A stretch of DNA of 64,000 nt from Patiria miniata (GCF_015706575.1 NW_024037072.1:2981001-3045000); one strand, 5' to 3'; positions 11,286-23,634 are shown, counted from the stretch's first letter. Notes: generated by a model from the sequence alone, not told the origin. Program-made: numbers and translations.

Positions 11286-12740
11286 ACTGACCAAGCACAT
11301 ATTTATTCCCATTCATAAATACCTTTACGGTCAAAAAATCAATCATTCAGTCAAATTTCTCTTTTCAGTTAAACAATTCTCTTCAGGTTTTTCAAAACAC
11401 CCCTCTAGCTATACGGAATGTCCAGCTTGCGAATAAGTCGTAAATAATCCTTTTATGGAGATTGGCGCGTATTGCACGTACTGCGCGATGGCGCGCAGAA
11501 TGCAGCTGTGGCGGTGCGTTTTGAATTTAGGACTATGAAATACTGTTTTACTGGTAGTATTGCGCATGCCTACTTGAGGATTGTGAACGTTCAACTAATA
11601 AAACGGTAAAAGGCACTGGATTTCATAGGAGTCCAAATTCATGTGACACTGGAAAAGTGTTTAAGACCAGCCAGCCAGTCTTTATCAACCATTTAAAACC
11701 GGCTACCTGATAGGCTCTCGACCAATAGAAATGGGTAAACTGTCTTAGGTATTTATAAATAGGTTTTTATAATCATAACATGCCAAAATACAGGCATTTA
11801 TATGTTTTTAGGGTGCAATTTTCAGCACGAGGTAGCAGAAATACGGCAAATTGTGTTTTCAGTCGACTTCTATAATTTACATACGTGTACATGTATGTGC
11901 ACGCTGAGCTTCCAACAGACAGTCAGACCACCTAGACACCATGCAAACTGCTCCATTCCGAAGCAATTGTAAAAACAAATATCTCAGCAAGGTACACCTA
12001 TATTGACAGTGCGGTTATTTTGACATGATGATAACTTTCTAACTGTCGGCCATATTGATTTTTAACTTTTCTTTTAAAATTTGTTAAAATGACATGGCAG
12101 AATAAAGGTTTTTATAGGACATAGGTTAGTTTAAATAAACATCAGGATCCCAAGTTTAAATATAGGTTTTATGAGTTTAATAGGTTATATAGGTTATAAA
12201 GGTTTCGTTGTATGGCCTGCTGGTCTTTACCTGAGCTTCAATGCAACAATCTCATATCTAATTGCATGTTTACAGGAGTGAGTCCTTTTGTCTTATATTA
12301 TCTTTACAAAATCGATGGCTTGAAACTGCATCAGTTGTATAATCTTAAGAACAGCATTTTCTTTAACGTTTCTCGAAGACAGATGAAAAACAACCTTGAC
12401 AGTACTCTCTTGACAAAACAAGAGTGGGAGGAAAAAACAAATTGGTCAATAATTCTCAAGTGCTAGCTTTCAAATTCAAGTCAAAGCTCCCAACATTCTC
12501 AAGAGAACGAGTCGGCGCAGCAGAGCGCTGAATTCCAGCACGAGCTCCTGCAGCTCTGACAGGCCCCGGTCAATAAATAAGGCAGTCCCGAAAATATATC
12601 CGCTTTGTCAACAAACTGGACGGATGATTGAGTGATCATGCGAGCAATCCGGCCGCTGCCATTTCAGGGACTTGTTCTTGGATAAACAGCTTTTCAGCCA
12701 GCCACCGTTTCAGATCGGGAGGTGGGGGGGGGGGGAATTC
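11286..12740. other. Intron sequence, no gene recognised
   Basis: AT-rich up to 12480, then moderately CG-rich from about 12500 to 12700. A run of 12 G lies at 12724-12735. The open plus-strand frame at 12212-12466 has no family resemblance. Confidence 0.45.
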
Positions 12741-12765
12741 AAGAAAATGTTGGCTGAAATTCACA

Positions 12766-12787
12766 GTTGCCATGGTGACTAAGCAAC
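12766..12787. promoter_or_regulatory. Overlapping X-box-like half sites
   Basis: GTTGCCATGGTGAC overlaps GTGACTAAGCAAC, giving two RFX-like arrangements in 22 bp inside the large intron. The local sequence is less AT-rich than the rest of the intron. Confidence 0.4.
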
Positions 12788-13264
12788 ATAACTATGGTAA
12801 TGCCACCATTACATTGTAGCCGGGTAAAGAGCCAGCGGAGCAACTATTGACTCTGAAATCCCCGAATGACGCAGTTCAGCCAGGAATTTGGATACTTCCA
12901 TAGCAACAAATGATAATTTAAGAGAAAAAGGATCTATTATTGAAGGATTTTGATGAACTCCGTGCCAAGAGTCTTTTCAACCGTGACAAGGCTAAATAAT
13001 ACACCACTGCTGTATCAGAACTTCCACACCCATGTGAAGATACTGCAGGTTTGCACGTGTTATAACCACCGAAGACCGACACACCAAGGGAGAACAACAT
13101 ATCCTTTCAGTCCTCAGAAGTTGGGTCTTTTGTTGGAAACGGTCTTACAGGGACAAAGGGAAACACAAAGCATCGTCCTCGAGAGTATAGTAAAACAAGA
13201 GTGGGTGTTCACATCTTGCACACATGCACACACGCACTGTAACTGTCACTTGTGGTCCTAGTGA

Positions 13265-13396
13265 ATAGATCCATTGCACTTCAGCCATCTTTGAGGTGTG
13301 AGCTTTTGTTCAACAGGTATATGGAGTTGACCTTTTATGCATTGTTAGTACAAAACACACCTCCAAGATGGCCGCTAAATGCAATCTATCTATAGT
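13265..13396. mobile_element. Small inverted-repeat element (CATCTTTGAGGTGTG family)
   Basis: The left arm GCCATCTTTGAGGTGTGAGC matches the right arm ACACACCTCCAAGATGGC in inverse orientation, flanked by ATTGCA and TGCAAT. A longer relative with the same ends lies at 21318-21870. Confidence 0.65.
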
Positions 13397-13402
13397 CCAT
13401 AA

Positions 13403-13871
13403 GGGTGCACGCCTGTAAATAGGCCAAAAATCCGTCCACCGAGCTCATGAATAAAAGTTATACTCTCAAAATATTCTATATTAGAAAATTTTGAGTGCCA
13501 TAAAATTGGGGAATTGAAGAGATATGGTAATGAACCTCTGTCCCGGACTTGGGGCTTCCAATTCTGAGCATTTTGGATGCTATTGGGCTCGAAAGTGGCG
13601 CTATTTGGCCATGTTGTGGAGGGATCGTTTTTCAAGATGGCTACTTTTCCGCTTTGGGGAAAATAGGGGTCGTCTTTTTTGGGTGAGAATATCTCGAAAA
13701 GTCAATGGTCAACCCATCAAAAAATGAAAAGAAAATGAAAGATGACACATTGATCATCATTTTTCTGTGCAGCTTGAATACCTGTGAGAGTTCTGAGTAT
13801 TTTTAAAAGAATTTTGAAGTATGCGCATTTAGCACTAGTGTCTATGGGATTTTTTTTGCAGGGTTGCACCC
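13403..13871. mobile_element. GGGTGCA-ended MITE with 4-bp target duplication, copy A
   Basis: A 469-bp element, ends GGGTGCACGCC and GGGTTGCACCC, flanked by ATAA on both sides (13399-13402, 13872-13875). It is highly similar to 60982-61439, which has its own TGCG duplication. The interior has short open frames but no recognisable protein. The superfamily is not assigned. Confidence 0.9.
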
Positions 13872-14159
13872 ATAAAGGGCTGCAGCTTCAGTGCCATCAT
13901 GAATATGAGGTTATTTATATCGAGGAGAGTTGTTGACTCTTTCCTCTGATGCCTTTTCTTGTACATCATAGCAGGCCCATTACCGTAGGACAAGTACAAG
14001 TAACTAAACAACATGCAAGGATCAAAGAGCAATTTAGATTCTCCGGTAAGACACAAAGTTCTACGGATATTAACACCCCTCGGTTCTTCATTAAACTTAA
14101 AGAAACAGGTTTTGTGATTGATTAGGGAGTAAGAACACTCTGCACCTGCAGTAAGCGGC

Positions 14160-14290
14160 ACGTAATGCCGTGCCGAGAAAAATAAATGGCGCGCGCTCCC
14201 TGAGCGCAAGGCAAACAGCCCCCGTGTTTGATGCTGCCCCGCCGATAATGGACGGGGCCAAGAGGGAGACTACATTGCCATGGCAACCAC
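14160..14290. promoter_or_regulatory. CG-rich intronic island with X-box-like site
   Basis: A local rise in CpG (GGCGCGCGCTCCCTGAGCGC, GCCCCGCCGATAATGGACGG) ends in ATTGCCATGGCAACC at 14274-14288, a near-perfect X-box palindrome. Possible intronic enhancer or alternative promoter; inference only. Confidence 0.35.
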
Positions 14291-15206
14291 GCAGACTCAG
14301 CAGAACAAAAACAGACTCCCTAAAGTTTTCCCTACTTTGTGTTGTTTTTGTCCCCACTCCATTTTGTTGGGCCAATCTGGGTCAATAGATGACAGAAGTA
14401 GGTAAAGAAGAGGTCAGTAAGAAGCCAAAGACTTTTGCATCAGTGAAGCTGTCCATTACATGTAGGTAACGGCCATAAAGTTTCCCCAAAAAATCTTCGG
14501 ACTTGGCAGTGGCGGATTTCGTATTTAAAAAGTGGATGTTCTCACTTGACCATTAGGTCAAGAACTGGCCGAATTTTTCCTAACTTTGGGGAAACAGGGC
14601 AAGCTTCACAAACGTGGGCCACAATAAAAACTCGATAGTAGATTTTTAGAGTAGAAGGTTTTTAAGGTTACATACAATATTTGCTTTTGCTGGGTTTAGT
14701 ACCAGTATTTTTATAGCAAATATTGTTACAGTGACCTGTTTAAAGTTTTGTCTTCATATATGCAGAAAAAAAACAAGAAAACAATGCTGTTCTTTTAGCC
14801 TGGTTCCCTGACCCTTCTTCAGAAGAAACAGAGCAAGTTTTAGATGTCACGGAGTTGTCAGGTTATACCAGACTATATGGCTTGCACCTGTTCACCGATG
14901 TGTAACCGATTGCAAAGCAAAATGCTGACCAACTAAATTTGGTAAACTGGGTGCAGTATTTGAATTTTTTTTTTTTTCCAACGCTGGTCGGCCGACCAAC
15001 GTTGGAAATTGATACAAAAATTCCACTTTTCTTGAAAATGACAGCACCAGGTGCCATGATTTCGCAGGATGCTTGAGAATATTAACATTCACTTACAATC
15101 AAGTAAGGAATTTCATAATAATTTGGTACTTTTGTTTTTTGATGTTTACAAATGTTGTATATTACCATTAAAGTTGTGGTTAACACTAAAAAAATACTAA
15201 TATTTA
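14291..15206. other. Intron sequence, no recognised feature
   Basis: Contains a short inverted pair around CCAACGCTGGTCGG/CCGACCAACGTTGG at 14979-15005. Otherwise nothing identifiable. Confidence 0.45.
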
Positions 15207-15345
15207 GGCATGGGCTCTGTGCGCCAGCAAAAGAGGGCACGTTTTTACCACTTTTTGAGACCTCAGTGGACGGGACACACAGCGTGTGCATACTGTACAC
15301 TGTACTAATTCGCATGTGAAGTACATGTATGCACGACTTCCTGAA
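15207..15345. repeat. Short interspersed repeat (partner at 16378)
   Basis: ATGGGCTCTGTGCGCCAGC followed by AAAGAGGGCAC recurs with few changes at 16378-16408, each followed by a region mentioning GGGACA and TACACTG-like text. Ends not resolved. Confidence 0.5.
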
Positions 15346-15540
15346 TGTGCCAAAGCTATTAGCAAAGCATCTTCGCGTGAGGCGTTGGCAGCGCACGAAT
15401 ACGTTTCAATTTAGCTTGCGATGATCTCCCAGACCAATCCCTGCCTCCAGTCCAACTAGGTCTGATGCCTAACAGAAAAAACTACATTATTTACAAGTTC
15501 TCAAAAGCAATGACTTGTAACTGGCCTTTAGCACCTGTAT

Positions 15541-16276
15541 TAACCCTAACTTTTCCGAATCCTCCATAATCCTCTTTGCCAAATAGAGATTTTGGAAGAA
15601 GTACTTGGCAAAAGTGTGTTGCTGATTTCAGAGGATGCACTGTGTCAAGGTCTTGGGCCGGACCTTGTGTTGTTTATGCTCAGCCGTTGATAAAATTAGG
15701 CCTATATTAATACTTGAAATCCTTCGCACTACTCCAGGATGTCACTGGCTCTGCCTCAACATATTGACAGTGATCGCCAGAGGATTTTGCAAGATTGAGG
15801 TAGTGGTCACCACTCCCAGACCACATTGAAGAAATAAGGCCAAAAAAAAAAAGTCTCCGGTTTCTGGTATGCGCGCGCGTCGCCATAGCCATGCGCGTCG
15901 GCAAAATGAAAAAAAATTTTTTTCAATAAAAGATGATGTCTCAAAACTGCCAAACTCACTGGTTTGACTGGAATCCTGCTACAGCACAATTTTAACGTGT
16001 TTTTAGATGGGGGTATGATCGAGAATAAGCTTTATGTGGACTCTCTGGACTCCCGTACATTTTCCACTAAGTTTAGTCGGGCACCATTTGCAGTCATCAG
16101 CCGACATTTGAAGCAAAAAAGTCAGGTAAAAAAAAAAAAAAAAAAGCCGCGTCGCCGCACCACTTTTTGGGCAAGCTCCATACCAGAAACCGGAGACTTT
16201 TTTTTTTGGCCTAATGGAGGATTTTGCAGGATTGAGGTAACATCCTAGCAAAAATGCCTAGGGAGTTAGGGTTAAA
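15541..16276. mobile_element. TTAACCCTAAC-ended element carrying a nested MITE
   Basis: Starts TTAACCCTAACTTTTCC and ends CCTAGGGAGTTAGGGTTAA. Its body matches 35155-35555 in order (CTGTGTCAAG, GTCACTGGCTCTGCCTCA, ATATTGACAGTGAT). The Harbinger-like MITE at 15838-16211 interrupts it, so this element is older than the MITE. Confidence 0.8.
15838..16211. mobile_element. Harbinger-like MITE, copy B (nested)
   Basis: Same ends as copy A at 10340. TAA is duplicated at 15835-15837 and 16212-16214. The related element at 35430 reads straight through the site (GAAATAACGGAGG), giving a natural empty site. High similarity to copy A suggests recent activity relative to the host repeat. Confidence 0.9.
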
Positions 16277-16377
16277 TTGTATTCCATTGTATAAACTCCT
16301 CCATGAATCCATGAAACCACAGAGTGCTAGGGTGGTTTGGGGTGGTACATGGAGCATGGCAGGGCTGTTTGGGGTGG

Positions 16378-16650
16378 TATGGGCTCCGTGCGCCAACGAA
16401 AGAGGGCGCCCTTTTACCTAGCAATGACGTCCCATGGGCGGGACATTTAGCTGGCTGACGTGCATCGTTCCTTGTGTGTGACGCACGTACACCAGGGGAT
16501 TTGTACTATGTACACGCATTGGTACGGCCATGCATTGCCGCAAAATTGCAGTCAGGCAAGATGGCGTCGTTCGGTCACCCCCAACTGTACTTTCTTTGCC
16601 AGTGAGGGGGTACTTGTGAACGGAGCGGATGAGGGCTAAATGGTTAGACA
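16378..16650. repeat. Short interspersed repeat (partners at 15207 and 27690)
   Basis: The left part matches 15207. The right part (TGAGGGGGTACTTGTGAACGG) matches TTGAGGGGGTACTTGTCTACGG at 27747-27768. A composite or a longer diverged family. Confidence 0.45.
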
Positions 16651-18061
16651 AGCACTGAACGCACCGAACTAATGTAAATTACATCAAAGCCTGATAAAAA
16701 AAATCTGGACACCTGTATTCATGACAGCTCCACACAAGTTAGCCATCTCATATAAGCACCTGACTAAGCTATTCTTCATTGGTTGACGCAATTCCTCCAC
16801 CTGCAGTTAAATACATGGGGAACTAAGGTCTTACACCCTCTCCCCCCTCTCCCCTCCACTAGGTAATACAATGAGCGTGGCATTGGATGCGCAACTGATT
16901 GAAGCACCCCCAGGCGTGTGGCATTAGCCTCTAATCATCAGATAACAGTCCTCATTGTCACCTGCAAGTGCACTGGAAAAACCTCCCGCAAGGCAAATGA
17001 ATAACGCATGGTTGTGTTGATGACATCTGTGATAGAGAATTATTGTTACAGCACATGTACATGTACATATGTGCATCAGTCATGCACAGTTTGCAATCTG
17101 TTGACGTAGGAATTCTGTTATCGTATTTCGTGCAAAAGCATCATCAGCCCTAAGGGCTTAAGAAAAAGCCTGGTATATCATATAATCAGAGTAATCCTTC
17201 ATCCCACTTCTAAAATATATTTGATCAATTTTTTCCCCACTATATTCAACTCTACTTGTATATCCGTATTATTCATGAAATTTCACGACGGCCATCAAAT
17301 ACCAAGTTTCCAAATTGCCCTTGACAGAAAAACAGGATATGTTATCCTTGAACAGACGGGAAAATATTGTATTTTGCATTCACAAGCGTGCTTGAACACT
17401 TCTTTACACCATAAAAAATTACCCTTTGACTTACCATTTGCAAAATGGTATTGGCACAGTGGAATAACCAGGGTCCAACTTGCAGGGGGAATTTGGGAGG
17501 GCCCATTTTTTGGCGGGGACCAATCAATGGGTTTTAAAGATACGTAGGATCGTTTCTTTTCTTGTGTCCATTTTGTTTTATTTGAAGCAACAAAATTGCA
17601 AAAAATCTTAAGGTAGATTTATATTTGCCTTTCCCCAAATTTTGAGTGGGTGACAGCAGCTTAGTTTCTTTAATACTATATAACCAATCTGACAGCCTAT
17701 ATGGGTGGGTGGGGGGGGGGGGGGCAGGAAGTAGAAAACTCAGTTCATCAGGTCTGTTTCAATGATTTTGAACAACTCTTGTAAATAACTGTTGTCAAGA
17801 CTTATTACTCACTGAGAACTGGTCCATACTCAACGCAAACACAAATTGTTGACATCGCAGCAAGTCTTGGGGTGAATCCGAAAAACTTACACACATTTCT
17901 GTGAATTTTACAGCGGAAAGTTTTCTGACATCCTAATCTGCTTCACATTTGCATTCGCGTGAAGTACATGTATGAACTGGCCGAAAGATTTGGATCTAGG
18001 AAAAGCTGAAACAATGCAGTGTCCAGTGAAATATAGCCAAGGAAATAGAGTAAGGACCTAC
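16651..18061. other. Intron sequence, no recognised feature
   Basis: Contains a C/T-rich run at 16838-16858 and a G-rich run at 17703-17723. Nothing coding was recognised before the exon at 18062. Confidence 0.45.
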
Positions 18062-18249
18062 CATATTTTTGGTCCTGTGTTTCAGACAGCATCAGGTAGT
18101 TGTCGATGCTGATACCTCTCACTGTTGACGGTTGCTGCAGGAAGCGGTTGGGGATCCGCTCCAGCGGGTTGGGTTCCTTCCCACCGCCGAAGCCTAGATT
18201 CAGCAGCAACTCCTCTGGGTCATTCCGGGCAAACAAGAGGTCTGATACA
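18062..18249 (-). CDS. Exon encoding the KRAP-type IP3-receptor-binding domain
   Basis: This 188-bp exon has acceptor TTTTCCACAG and donor ATATG then GTAGGT. The frame opens VSDLLFARNDPEELLLNLGF and continues through RIPNRFLQQPSTVRGISI. This matches the core of the ITPRID family domain (KRAP_IP3R_bind; TESPA1, ITPRID1 and ITPRID2/KRAP), whose vertebrate members read like ISEILDKV..DAEDVL..LGFG..RIPARFF..PSQAKGI from memory. In that family the domain binds IP3 receptors and links them to the cytoskeleton or to T-cell calcium signalling. Both splice phases match the neighbouring exons (enters with one base, leaves with one). The position corresponding to the vertebrate Phe-Phe is Phe-Leu here. 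Recognition of the family is strong; assignment to a particular vertebrate paralogue is not possible. Confidence 0.9.
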
Positions 18250-21200
18250 CTGTGGAAAATAACAAAAGAGAAAGGTTTTTTGGGGTTAATTTGTTTTTGT
18301 TATTATCAACATTCTAGTAACAGACCATGAATATACATGTACCTACTTTAAAGGGAAGTACAACATTTGCAAACATCAAAAAACGAAATGATCAAATTAT
18401 CACGAAATATCCTACTGGATTGTTAGGGAATGATTGTCCAAAGCATCCTGTAAAATCATGGCTCCTGGTGTGCTGAAATTTTCAAGGACACTTGTATTTT
18501 TCCGACATACTAATCCTCAAAATCCATTTATTTCTGAAAACTGTGCACAGCAAAAGCAAATGTGGTACATTCCCTTTAAGAGCATTTAAGCACCCTGCTG
18601 TTTTCTCTTCAAACTGCCCCAAGCATTTCTGTGTTCTGACGCGCTGTAACTGTTTAACAGACAAGACGGTAAGGACTCTAACAAAAGCTAAATAATTTTT
18701 TCGTCATGAAAAAAAAAATGAAGTGGAAGAAGCTGTAAGACAGTCTCCTGAAATTGTAAGGACTGTTTGCGAACTGATTGACTTTGTGTAAATTATGCAA
18801 CTGTTACCTTTGGGTTAAGACCCATTTTTCAGGGCAGGAAAAACTGATTATCAACGTTCCAATTCTTCATTTTGCAGATCATGTACGTGTACAAGGTTTA
18901 TGAATGGTATACAAACTCATCGTATCAATATTAGAAAATCTTTAACAAAAAAACCCAACATGTTTCTTTACTACACATGTGCATTAATGTCGTCAAGGAG
19001 ACAAATTAATTTGCTATCCACGCACCACAATCTCTTCAATATGACAAGGATAGTAGCCGGATTCCCTAAATGCGCCCTACTCATTCCATCAAGAAGGCAT
19101 TAGCTTGGAGTCTGGGGACACAATCATCCTTCACTTGCTCTCCACTCCATCTTCTGGCTGCCTCTATTCAGAACTAATTCTTAATGGACCACTGGCTCGA
19201 CAAATATGATTTGCCCGGCCAATTAAGCCTCGACAATAGAGACGCCCAGGTAGAAACAAATTAGGGAGCAATCCTTTGAGACGGTGAAGATAAAGGCGTG
19301 TTTGCTTTTCTGAATACGAATGCAGGCACGAACGTGATTTGCTTTGGAAATGCAACCTGTTTTGACTGTTGTTACATGTCAGTTGGAATGGCTGGGCTAT
19401 GGTTGCCAAGTTACTGTGCAAATTACACTTTTGGTGAACTTGCCTCCTGAGTATCTTTAATGGAGGGGAACATTTGAAGCACTGATAACCAAAAACAATT
19501 CATCCACTATGTGAATGTATACACATTCAAAACTTCCCAAACATTACTTGTACCTCTTCCAAATACTTAAATTAACTGTGTAGACTGAACAAGTGAATAT
19601 TACGTCAAACAAGACAAACAAAGGTGAATGTTGACCAGGAACATTAAATGCTGAGGAAGTTTTTCAGAACAAATGGGCTTGAGTAGCTACAGTCAGAACT
19701 TGAATTTCTAAGTTTGCTAGAACTACAGTAAATACTTCGTGCAAAGCGTATGCAAAGGGAATTCGATGTCGTGAAACATTCACTGTGAAATTTTATGGAG
19801 ATGAAAGGCGTTAAACTGTAACAGATTCGCATTCGTGCCGAGTATGAAATGGCCTTTAAGCACAATGAGTACAGACAAATATACGGATACAGTATACAAC
19901 CGCACACATTTATGCGTGCATGCACGTACATCATCTTTGTTGGGAGGTCAATGCTGAGTTACAGACGTCCCTTCCTGACATGTGTTTTGCAAACATGATG
20001 GACAGGGCACAGAAGTTGAAGGTGCCAAACTATATGATTCATATGTCCGTAACTGCCTGTACGGGCACATGGGTTCATTTCAATGCTTGTCAAATGATGC
20101 CGTGTACATGTAAACAGCAGCATACCAAATAAATGCAACTACACAGATTTTGCAATATGAAGAAATGGCCGGCTGGTCTGTTTAGCTTGTGGTCAGTGGA
20201 AGAATGAACTCTGTCTCCAAGTACCCCCTCAATAGTGAAAAAGACAAAGAGCCCCCGATGCTGAAGGACTCTCGAGTCCCACTGCCACCAAGATGCATTC
20301 ATTTCAAGAACAGATGCTTGGTTCGTGTACATCCCAACTGCGCATTTGGATACGTTCCACTATCCAAGAACAACGTAAAGGTTACTATTGCACACGATTT
20401 TTTCTAAATTGCACAGGATTTTCCATTGCACAAAAAGATCGCAAATGTTGGCAAGGTTTGCAAGAATGGAACACACTTGTCGAGCCTGCTGTGTGCCATA
20501 TGAGCGCGTGAACAAGTGCACGCATGCAACATGTCCTTCACTGGTTCTCCTGTATCAAGTAAACTGGAAGCACCACCTTCGCATCTGAACATCTGACATA
20601 TCATTCCGTATCTCATAAGACAAAATGTGGTAGACAACCTGGCTCCAAAGAAGTTTGTCATCACTTGGGAATACTGAACAGAACGCAATATCTTAAGTAT
20701 CCGGCAGGGACGATTCATGCAAAAGATGTCAGCAGGCCCATGTATCTTGCATTTTGATTCGCGAGGTATCAGATCATCCTGCCCTTCAGTTGTTGTTCAG
20801 ATGGAAATGCGATCCATCGAGAGAATACCGGCCGTCCATTCCACACAGGGCTTCTTCATTCAACATTAAAAACTGGCCGTCCCGGATGTCCCTTGAATTG
20901 AAAACAAAGGATGTGCAATCTTCACGCAATGTGAGTTTCTGCTCGTGTATCCATTACAATAGTCCACAGGGTGTTACAAAATGTCCAGACGTCACCCTGG
21001 TTAAAACCTTGATTTCACATCCCTTCTGTATGCATACACTGTAACATGCAAACATTTAGTTTTCCGGGTATCATGAAAAGTCTTTTCCTTCTACCAAAGC
21101 CAATATGTTTAACCAGGCAGGTCTGCATTAAGGGCATCAAAAGTTTACAATATCTTATGTAAACTCATACATTCATGCATCTAGGCCAGCATGTATTACA

Positions 21201-21317
21201 AAATCCCCTAGGAAACTTCCTGGTTCAGAAAAAAACCAAATCTACAACAACACGTTCACATTAAACCAGGCAACCATGATGTACACAATGTAATAAAGGA
21301 AACAAGTTTGCAGATGG
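18250..21317. other. Intron sequence, mostly unique
   Basis: No element ends or exons recognised. Several open frames of 60-100 codons on both strands at 20090-21044 lack family resemblance and splice context. The stretch 19160-19400 is repeat-free and of more balanced composition; it could be conserved non-coding DNA. Confidence 0.45.
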
Positions 21318-21870
21318 TTAGCACTGCAGTCATCTTTGAGGTGTGTGCTTTTGTCCAGAAGCAGGGGCCAATTTCACGGCGCTGCTAAGCACAAAAAAAT
21401 TGCTCAGCACAAAAAAATGTCAGGCTTATAGAAGCAAGTTACCAGCCAAAACTCCATGTGATGTATATTGCTCGTGATTAGTATTCAGCTGTTGTTTGCT
21501 ATAGCATTAAAATCACATGGAGTTTTGGCTGGTAAACTGCTCTTATAAGCCAGACATTTTTGTGCTAAGCAAATATTTTTTGCTTAGCAGCGCCGTGAAA
21601 TTGGGCCCGGTGTCATATGAAAATCAGACTCGTATGAAAATCAGACTCTTTTTCCCTTTTATTGGTTAAACCCTCTCACGTGACTGGTCCCGCTCCTAAT
21701 TACCGGTATCTATGCATGAGCATGCGCAATACCACCAATGAGTCCGTATTTCATAAAACCTAAATTCATGCTACACCGGCCTGACCTCTTGTGCCTTTAA
21801 TGTTAATGAATTCATGCAACAAAGCACACCTTTAAGATGACTGCCCAATGCAGTCAATCTATTCTCTTGG
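21318..21870. mobile_element. Inverted-repeat element with nested foldback
   Basis: Ends GCAGTCATCTTTGAGGTGTG and CACACCTTTAAGATGACTGC are inverted copies, the same family as 13265-13396. It contains the foldback element at 21365-21608 and a block (TTTATTGGTTAAACCCTCTC..CACGTGACTGG..CATGCGCAATACCACCAATG) that is shared with 33560-33650. Confidence 0.6.
21365..21608. mobile_element. Foldback element, GGGCCAATTTCACGG ends
   Basis: Long inverted arms: GGGCCAATTTCACGGCGCTG at the left and CAGCGCCGTGAAATTGGGCC at the right, continuing inward through ACCAGCCAAAACTCCATGTG and its complement. The centre is about 55 bp. A relative with similar ends is at 48190-48440. Confidence 0.85.
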
Positions 21871-22367
21871 ATGGATTGTGCATCAAGCAGTTGTAAAAAA
21901 AAATTATGAATATCAGTGACGGGCAAAACCCATTGTAAATTTGTTTTATTTAAAGTGGTTCCTCCCAATTTAACTAACAATCCCACACATTGATATCTCC
22001 ACATATTTTGATGTTTCCAGTGATGTAAGTAGTTTGCAGTTCAAGCAGTTTATTTGTCCTCTAAACATATTAGTACTGTATTTTGCGAAAGTGCACACAT
22101 TCAACAACAACAAAAGTCTCATGTACATGTAAAGCATTCCAATGTGCAACATTGTGCAGGAATAACATTGATCTTGTTCATTATATAGACTGTTTCATTA
22201 TCCTCCTGATACCACACATTTTTTCCCTGCACTTTGTGGGTAGAGCGCAAGCAACATCGTTCTTCTTTCCCTGTACGGCCTTGGTGTGAACTTGTGTTAT
22301 CTACATGTAGTCCAAGGTCCAAATAATAAACAGCTAGGAACCTAGGGCAGTCAGACAGTGTGTAAGA

Positions 22368-23493
22368 CCCCGTTCCCACTTGATCCACCAATTGGGGGAT
22401 CTGATCCACCTTTTGCCAAATTGCCGGATCAGATCCCCCAATTGGTGGATCAGATGCGGCAATTGTGTGTAGTGGGAACGCTAACCGTTATAAGGTGGAT
22501 CAGGATCAGATCCACCTTTTCTGATCCACCTCTGGACCAGGATACAGATCCCCCAATTGGTGGATCAGATCCGGCAATTGCCGGATCACGATCAGATGGG
22601 AACGCAAAAGGTGGATCTGATCCGGCAATTTGACCTGTTAACATCCGCCCGGTACACGAGTGGCGCGAAAATGTTGCGGTCTCATGAACGAAGAAACACG
22701 TTTTCAGGCGTGTGGCTCATGTGAACATTTCCAGCGTATACAACATGCACAATAAACAACCGCTGAACTACGGGCTAGCACTGCGCATGCAAAAGCGCAC
22801 GTGGTATCCTAAAACTACACTATAGGCCTTATTTTTGTTGCGTGTTCGTCCATTACTAAACCTTTTTCATTCCTGACATTTTACTTATTTTTCCATCCAT
22901 AAATGACTCTGAGTCCGCACTCACCAAAAGACTTCACTTTGGCACAGAATCATGGAAAAGCTTACGAGTATGCGATGAGAATAGTGTCGATAACGCGGTA
23001 CGTACGGAGGTGACAAATCTGAAGTATTGATTATAGAAAATTGGAAAATGATGTCGTAGTACATCATGTGACCGTTTCTAACCAATGAGAAGCTTCAGAA
23101 CCAGGGAATCCCTTATCGATGCATTGGTTTCTGCCGTGATGTCACACAATGAGCGGCTCTGTTGGCTTTCACCTGTTAATTTATGCACGCACGGATCCTC
23201 TATGGATCCGTGATTTATGTTGGTGAATTCGCGTAATTTTTGTCTGTGAATTCTGATAGTGCTGTTTGAAAACTGACCCATCCTGGCCTAGCGTGCAACC
23301 ATGCAACAATGGCACTCCCACAGAGCGCGCGTAATTCCGAACTCAGTGATCTTTCGGACCCAACATTTCCGTACGAAAAGGTGGATCAAGCATAAGTGGG
23401 AACGCGACTTGCGGTTTCGTTGCGGTAAGATAACGATCACACCAAAATGCCGGATCTTGATCCACCTTTTTTCCAATTCAAGTGGGAACGCGG
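22368..23493. mobile_element. GTTCCCACTTGA-ended element rich in GATCC palindromes
   Basis: Outer ends CCCGTTCCCACTTGATCC and TTCAAGTGGGAACGCGG are inverted. The first about 260 bp consists of repeated, mostly palindromic phrases such as GATCCACCAATTGGGGGATC and GATCCGGCAATTGCCGGATC. The interior is CpG-rich and non-coding. About 1.1 kb. Class not assigned. Confidence 0.75.
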
Positions 23494-23634
23494 TGCAAGT
23501 ACCTGGACAGATGTGGAGAGACCTGGGACTAATTCCCACTAATTCCACTGAGCTGTTCAGCACAGTAATGTGCTAAGAATATTTGCTTGGCAAACAGATT
23601 ACAGGCAAAAATGTCATGCAGTGCATCTAAACAC

